From: UBA2040 sp002332715
Lineage (GTDB): Bacteria > Bacteroidota > Bacteroidia > Flavobacteriales_D > Crocinitomicaceae
Direction: 5' to 3'
Length of the DNA: 9,777 bases
NCBI GenBank assembly: GCA_029242295.1
Contig: JAQWUF010000020.1
Coordinates: 1-9,777 of the forward strand
Positions within the stretch are counted from its first letter, which is position 1. Every line of letters begins with the position of its first letter. The notes beneath the pieces are model-generated. The model did no database searches. It was not told the origin of the DNA and saw only the letters and a program-made list of their open reading frames with translations. Positions 6,741-9,777 of the stretch are shown piece after piece. The translations under genes were made by a program, and so were the position numbers.

Positions 6741-7571
6741 TTAGCTCATCGCCAAACGCTTATAGTCTGTTACCGCTAAACCACTTTCAGCAGATGCAAC
6801 GAATTCTTCAACAGATACTTTATTATCACGAATAAACTCTTGACTCAACAATGTGTTTTCTTTAAAAAATTTGTTCAAACGACCGTAAGCAATTTTCTCC
6901 GCCATTTCTGCAGGTTTGCCTTCTTGAATTGCCAAGTCTTTTCCAACTTCCAATTCACGTGCAATTGTCTCTTTATCAATTCCATCTTTACTCAAAGACA
7001 ATGGATTCATTGCAGCTACTTGCATAGCAACTTGTTTCCCAGCGTCTTCAGCTGAATCTGATGCTTTATTCAATGCAACCAATGTAGCCAATTGATTTCC
7101 TGGGTGATTGTAAGCAACAACTTGTTCTGCTTTCAATACTTCATACCCTGACAAATCTAATTTCTCTCCAACAACACCAACTTGCTCAGTGATTTTCTCA
7201 TCAACAGTTAATCTATCATTGAATTTCATCCCTTTCAATGCATCAATACTTGTTGCTTTGTTGGCCATTGCCACTTTCAAAAGTGAATCAACGAACTCAC
7301 GGAATGAATCATTTTTAGCAACGAAATCAGTCTCACAGTTCAATCTTAAAACATATCCTGTTTTTCCACCGTCTGTTGTGTCAGCAATAACTAAACCTTC
7401 TTTGGCTTCGTTCTCACCGCGCTTCGCAGCTACTTTTTGTCCTTTTTTACGTAAGATATCTACTGCCGCTTCGAAGTCACCGTTTGACTCAACCAATGCG
7501 TTTTTGCAGTCCATCATTCCTGCGCCTGTTTGTTGGCGCAATTTATTTACATCTGATGCTGTGATTGCCAT
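6741..7571 (-). CDS. tsf: Elongation factor Ts
   Basis: The guanine-nucleotide exchange factor for EF-Tu, releasing GDP so that EF-Tu can reload with GTP and carry aminoacyl-tRNA. The 276-residue product begins MAITASDVNKLRQQTGAGMM with the UBA-like N-terminal domain (about 1-50), including CKNALVESNGDFEAAVDILR. The signature TDFVAKND at 81-88 contains the Asp and Phe that enter EF-Tu near its magnesium site. The core domains follow, with CETDFVAKN, YNHPGNQLATLVAL and AMNPLSLSKDGI, and the C-terminal part keeps REFIRDN-like text (SQEFIRDNKVSVEEF). Length and motifs are ordinary for the Bacteroidota form. The ATG at 7571 is clear. It lies 40 bases after rpsB on the same strand, the near-universal rpsB-tsf pair, and is followed by a strong terminator. 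Confidence 0.98.
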   Translation of the reverse strand: MAITASDVNKLRQQTGAGMMDCKNALVESNGDFEAAVDILRKKGQKVAAKRGENEAKEGLVIADTTDGGKTGYVLRLNCETDFVAKNDSFREFVDSLLKVAMANKATSIDALKGMKFNDRLTVDEKITEQVGVVGEKLDLSGYEVLKAEQVVAYNHPGNQLATLVALNKASDSAEDAGKQVAMQVAAMNPLSLSKDGIDKETIARELEVGKDLAIQEGKPAEMAEKIAYGRLNKFFKENTLLSQEFIRDNKVSVEEFVASAESGLAVTDYKRLAMS

Positions 7572-7611
7572 AGCAATTATATTTCTTTAATTAATTAATC
7601 TTTTTTGTATC

Positions 7612-8796
7612 TTATTTCGTAGTTGCTTTCTTAGCAGGGGCAGCTTTTCCTCCGTCCACTTCATCTTGCCAAGCTTTCAACTCATCCCACTTACCTTCTG
7701 CAGCCATTCCAGCTTGCTTAGGCCATGTGTCTGGTGTGTGATTTCCACGAACACCCTCGATCATTTCAACGATTTTTTCAGCAGTTGATCCTGCTACGTC
7801 AGCGTAAGTTGCTAAACCTGCAGCTGCTAATGTTTCAGCAATTTTCGGTCCAATACCTTCGATTTTCGTTAAATCGTCAGCTTTAGCATCCGATTTTGTT
7901 GCTTTCGCTTTTGCTTCTTTTAAAGGAGCCTCTTCTTTCACTTCTTCCACTTTTGCTTCAGGAGCTTTTGCAACTACAACTTTCTCTTCCTTCGCTTTTC
8001 CTTCAACGACAGGTTCTGCAGCTTTAGTTTTACGTGGACGAGTTGTTTTTGCTGGTGCTTCAGATGAAATCCCAGAATCTTCAGTTGCTTTCTCTTTATC
8101 ACCTCCAGCTTTTCTTTCTGCCAAACCATCTTTGATAGCATCGCAAATCGTATCAATAATAATTGAAATCGATTTTGTTGCATCATCATTTGCAGGGATA
8201 GGAAAATCAACCAAACGAGGGTCAGAATTCGTGTCAACCATTGCAAAAATTGGAATGTTTAATCTTTTTGCTTCGCTCAAAGCAATATGCTCTTTCAAAA
8301 TATCTACTAAGAAAACTGCAGCTGGCTGACGAGTCATATCTACGATAGAACCAAAATTCTTTTCTAGTTTTTCTCTTTGACGAGTTTTGAAAAGACGCTC
8401 TCTCTTGTTCAATGTTTCCCAAGTACCATCTGTTTGCATTTTGTCGATAGTCGACATTTTACGAATAGACTTACGAGTTGTTTGGAAGTTTGTCAACATT
8501 CCTCCTGACCATCTTTCAGTAACGAAAGGCATGTTCAATTCTTTAACCTTGTCTGCAACAAGATCTTTGGCTTGTTTTTTCGTTGCTACGAAAAGAATTT
8601 TCTTTCCGGATTTGGCGATTTGTTTCATTGCCGCTGCAGCTTGATCCAAGTGCGCGATTGTCTTATTTAAATCAATGATATGGATACCTTTTTTCTCTTC
8701 AAAGATATACGGCGCCATTGCCGGATTCCATTTTCTTCTCAAGTGACCGAAATGTACACCTGCTTCTAATAAATTATCGAATGTAACTTTTGACAT
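7612..8796 (-). CDS. rpsB: 30S ribosomal protein S2 with a C-terminal helix-hairpin-helix extension
   Basis: S2 is the last-assembling protein of the 30S subunit, at the head-body junction on the solvent side. Residues 1 to about 228 are a standard S2: LLEAGVHFGHLRRKWNPAMA (9-28), ATKKQAKDLV, ERWSGGMLTNFQT (94-106), and AMVDTNSDP with FPIPANDDATKSI (185-210). The protein then runs on to 394 residues, whereas most S2 proteins have about 230-270. Residues 230-306 are a low-complexity Ala/Lys/Glu linker. Residues 307-383 form a compact domain: DDLTKIEGIGPKIAETLAAA is a helix-hairpin-helix (IEGIGPKIA is the hairpin), followed by a TWPKQAGMAAEGKWDELKAW tail. I remember a very similar domain at the C-terminus of some Flavobacteria L21 proteins. 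Its role is unknown, with rRNA or other nucleic-acid binding an inference. The final KAAPAKKATTK tail is basic. Confidence 0.96.
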   Translation of the reverse strand: MSKVTFDNLLEAGVHFGHLRRKWNPAMAPYIFEEKKGIHIIDLNKTIAHLDQAAAAMKQIAKSGKKILFVATKKQAKDLVADKVKELNMPFVTERWSGGMLTNFQTTRKSIRKMSTIDKMQTDGTWETLNKRERLFKTRQREKLEKNFGSIVDMTRQPAAVFLVDILKEHIALSEAKRLNIPIFAMVDTNSDPRLVDFPIPANDDATKSISIIIDTICDAIKDGLAERKAGGDKEKATEDSGISSEAPAKTTRPRKTKAAEPVVEGKAKEEKVVVAKAPEAKVEEVKEEAPLKEAKAKATKSDAKADDLTKIEGIGPKIAETLAAAGLATYADVAGSTAEKIVEMIEGVRGNHTPDTWPKQAGMAAEGKWDELKAWQDEVDGGKAAPAKKATTK

Positions 8797-8914
8797 TTTT
8801 GTTTCTTTAATATTTGTTTACGTTCCTTTAGTTATCAGTTAACGAAGGGTTCCCGAGGGAAGGGTACTCCGTACTTGGATACTAAACAAGCGCCAAAATA
8901 GTTTACTATTAATC
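8797..8914 (-). promoter_or_regulatory. rpsI-rpsB intergenic leader, candidate autoregulatory RNA
   Basis: A 118-base gap, larger than the other gaps in the rplM-rpsI-rpsB-tsf unit (5 and 40 bases). Right after the rpsI stop is a small hairpin AATAG-TAAA-CTATT (8910-8897). A GC-richer middle part follows, with GTAC-GGA-GTAC (minus strand, about 8873-8863) and TTCC-CTCG-GGAA (8860-8849), then a GTTA/TAAC pair and an A-rich run to the ATG. A structured segment in an AT-rich gap fits an S2-binding leader like those in other phyla, but I could not fold or align it. No convincing promoter was found here, so rpsB may be read through from rplM. Confidence 0.35.
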
Positions 8915-9301
8915 TTAACGTTTTGAGAATTGGAATTTCTTTCTCGCTTTTGGTTGACCTGGTTTTTTACGCTCCACCATTCTTGGGTCACGTGTCATTA
9001 AACCGTCAGCTTTTAAAAGCGGCTTGTAATCTTCCGAAACTTTAACCAAAGCACGAGAGATACCCAAACGGATAGCTTCTGCTTGACCATTGATTCCTCC
9101 TCCTACTACAGTTACGTTGATGTCATATTGACCAACTGTATCTGTTTTCTCGAAAGGCTGAACCACTTTTCCTTGCAATACTGCAACTGGAAAATGCTCC
9201 TTGTAATCCTTTTTATTTACGATCACGTTCCCTTTACCTTTTTTCATGTAAACACGAGCAACGGATGTTTTTCTTCTTCCTAATGTGTTGATAATTTCCA
9301 T
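8915..9301 (-). CDS. rpsI: 30S ribosomal protein S9
   Basis: S9 sits in the 30S head, and its C-terminal tail reaches the P-site tRNA anticodon stem-loop. The 128-residue product is full length: MEIINTLGRRKTSVARVYMK (1-20), VVGGGINGQAEAIRLGISRAL (65-85), the signature LMTRDPRMVERKKPGQPKAR (101-120) and the terminal KKFQFSKR, whose last residues SKR are the tRNA-contacting tail. The ATG at 9301 comes 5 bases after the rplM stop, so the two genes are almost certainly cotranscribed and perhaps translationally coupled, the usual L13-S9 arrangement. Confidence 0.98.
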   Translation of the reverse strand: MEIINTLGRRKTSVARVYMKKGKGNVIVNKKDYKEHFPVAVLQGKVVQPFEKTDTVGQYDINVTVVGGGINGQAEAIRLGISRALVKVSEDYKPLLKADGLMTRDPRMVERKKPGQPKARKKFQFSKR

Positions 9302-9306
9302 ACTGA

Positions 9307-9762
9307 TTATTTGAATGTGTTAAGGTCCAGTACAGTCGGTTTTTGAGCTTCTTGATTGTGCTCAGTGCCAACATACACCTTAAGGTTTCTAAATAGTTCT
9401 CTACCTAAAGTATTTTTAGGTAACATCCCTTTCACCGCTTTTTCAATCAAGCGACCGGGTTGTTTTCTCAACATCTGTTCCGCAGTAGTCGTTTTCTGAC
9501 CTCCGGGATAGCCTGTGTAACGAACGTATTCTTTATCAACCAATTTCGCTCCCGAAAAAGCTACTTTTTCTGCATTGATGATAATTACGTTGTCACCACA
9601 GTCTGCATGTGGGGTAAAGTTAACCTTGTGTTTTCCACGGATAACTTTCGCCACCTTGCTTGCTAGACGACCAAGCGTTTGGCCTTCTGCGTCTACGATA
9701 AACCACTGCTTATCAGCAGTTTCTTTATTCGCAGATCGGGTTTTGTAACTTAATGTATCCAC
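9307..9762 (-). CDS. rplM: 50S ribosomal protein L13, GTG start
   Basis: L13 is an early-assembling 50S protein bound to 23S rRNA. The 151-residue product has WFIVDAEGQTLGRLASKVAK (20-39), FTPHADCGDNVIIINAEKV (49-67) and the signature KAVKGMLPKNTLGRELF (108-124). The start is the GTG at 9762. Upstream codons to the window edge are ATT, AAG, AAA, ATA and then TAA, so no ATG is available and the in-frame stop fixes the limit. The resulting N-terminus, DTLSYKT after the initiator, is the one I remember from other Bacteroidota L13 proteins. The promoter and any L13 leader lie outside the window. It is the first gene of the rplM-rpsI-rpsB-tsf unit. Confidence 0.97.
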   Translation of the reverse strand: MDTLSYKTRSANKETADKQWFIVDAEGQTLGRLASKVAKVIRGKHKVNFTPHADCGDNVIIINAEKVAFSGAKLVDKEYVRYTGYPGGQKTTTAEQMLRKQPGRLIEKAVKGMLPKNTLGRELFRNLKVYVGTEHNQEAQKPTVLDLNTFK

Positions 9763-9777
9763 AATCTTTTTTATTTA

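Noticed and set aside
7974..8422. Overlapping open frames inside rpsB on both strands
   Set aside because: They lie wholly within a well-supported rpsB and come from its Lys/Ala/Glu-rich linker and biased codons; no motifs.
1..9777. Defence, toxin-antitoxin, CRISPR, insertion sequence or phage elements
   Set aside because: I looked on both strands and saw no transposase, terminal inverted repeats, spaced repeat array, nuclease, or toxin-antitoxin pair; the window is mainly housekeeping genes.

Overview
This is an AT-rich chromosomal segment from a member of the Bacteroidota, most likely order Flavobacteriales and possibly Crocinitomicaceae/Fluviicola-like. The evidence is the rplM-rpsI-rpsB-tsf then pyrH-frr order, an L13 N-terminus beginning DTLSYKT, a DUF4403-type lipoprotein, genes without clear Shine-Dalgarno sequences, and TAnnTTTG-like -7 promoter elements. 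The genus is a guess. I found no tRNA, rRNA, insertion sequence, CRISPR array or phage gene.

Left part (1-4777), mostly + strand: the window opens inside a monomeric NADP-dependent isocitrate dehydrogenase whose first ~132 codons lie outside. It converges on a minus-strand gene for a two-helix membrane protein with a periplasmic thioredoxin-like domain (CGYC). That gene is divergent from a cysteine-rich lipoprotein of the DUF4403 type. Immediately after the lipoprotein lies a broken OmpA-family gene with an internal stop, a second stop inside the OmpA domain and a one-base frameshift before its C-terminal tail.

Right part (4778-9777), all minus strand, is translation and nucleotide metabolism. 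Read in the direction of transcription (right to left) it is rplM (L13), rpsI (S9), a structured-looking leader, rpsB (S2 with a long C-terminal extension ending in a helix-hairpin-helix domain), tsf (EF-Ts) and a strong terminator. Next comes a small winged-helix regulator with no usable start codon unless one base is removed from an A5 run just after an ATG. It is followed by pyrH (UMP kinase) with its own promoter, frr (ribosome recycling factor) and a terminator. L13, S9 and S2 are ribosome parts, EF-Ts recharges EF-Tu, RRF recycles the ribosome after termination, and UMP kinase supplies UDP for RNA synthesis.

Most of the window is ordinary housekeeping DNA and I do not see a complete new system. 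The points most worth checking are the hidden frameshifted regulator between tsf and pyrH, the helix-hairpin-helix fusion on S2, the possible thiol-redox pairing of the CGYC protein with the cysteine-rich lipoprotein, and the decaying OmpA-family gene.
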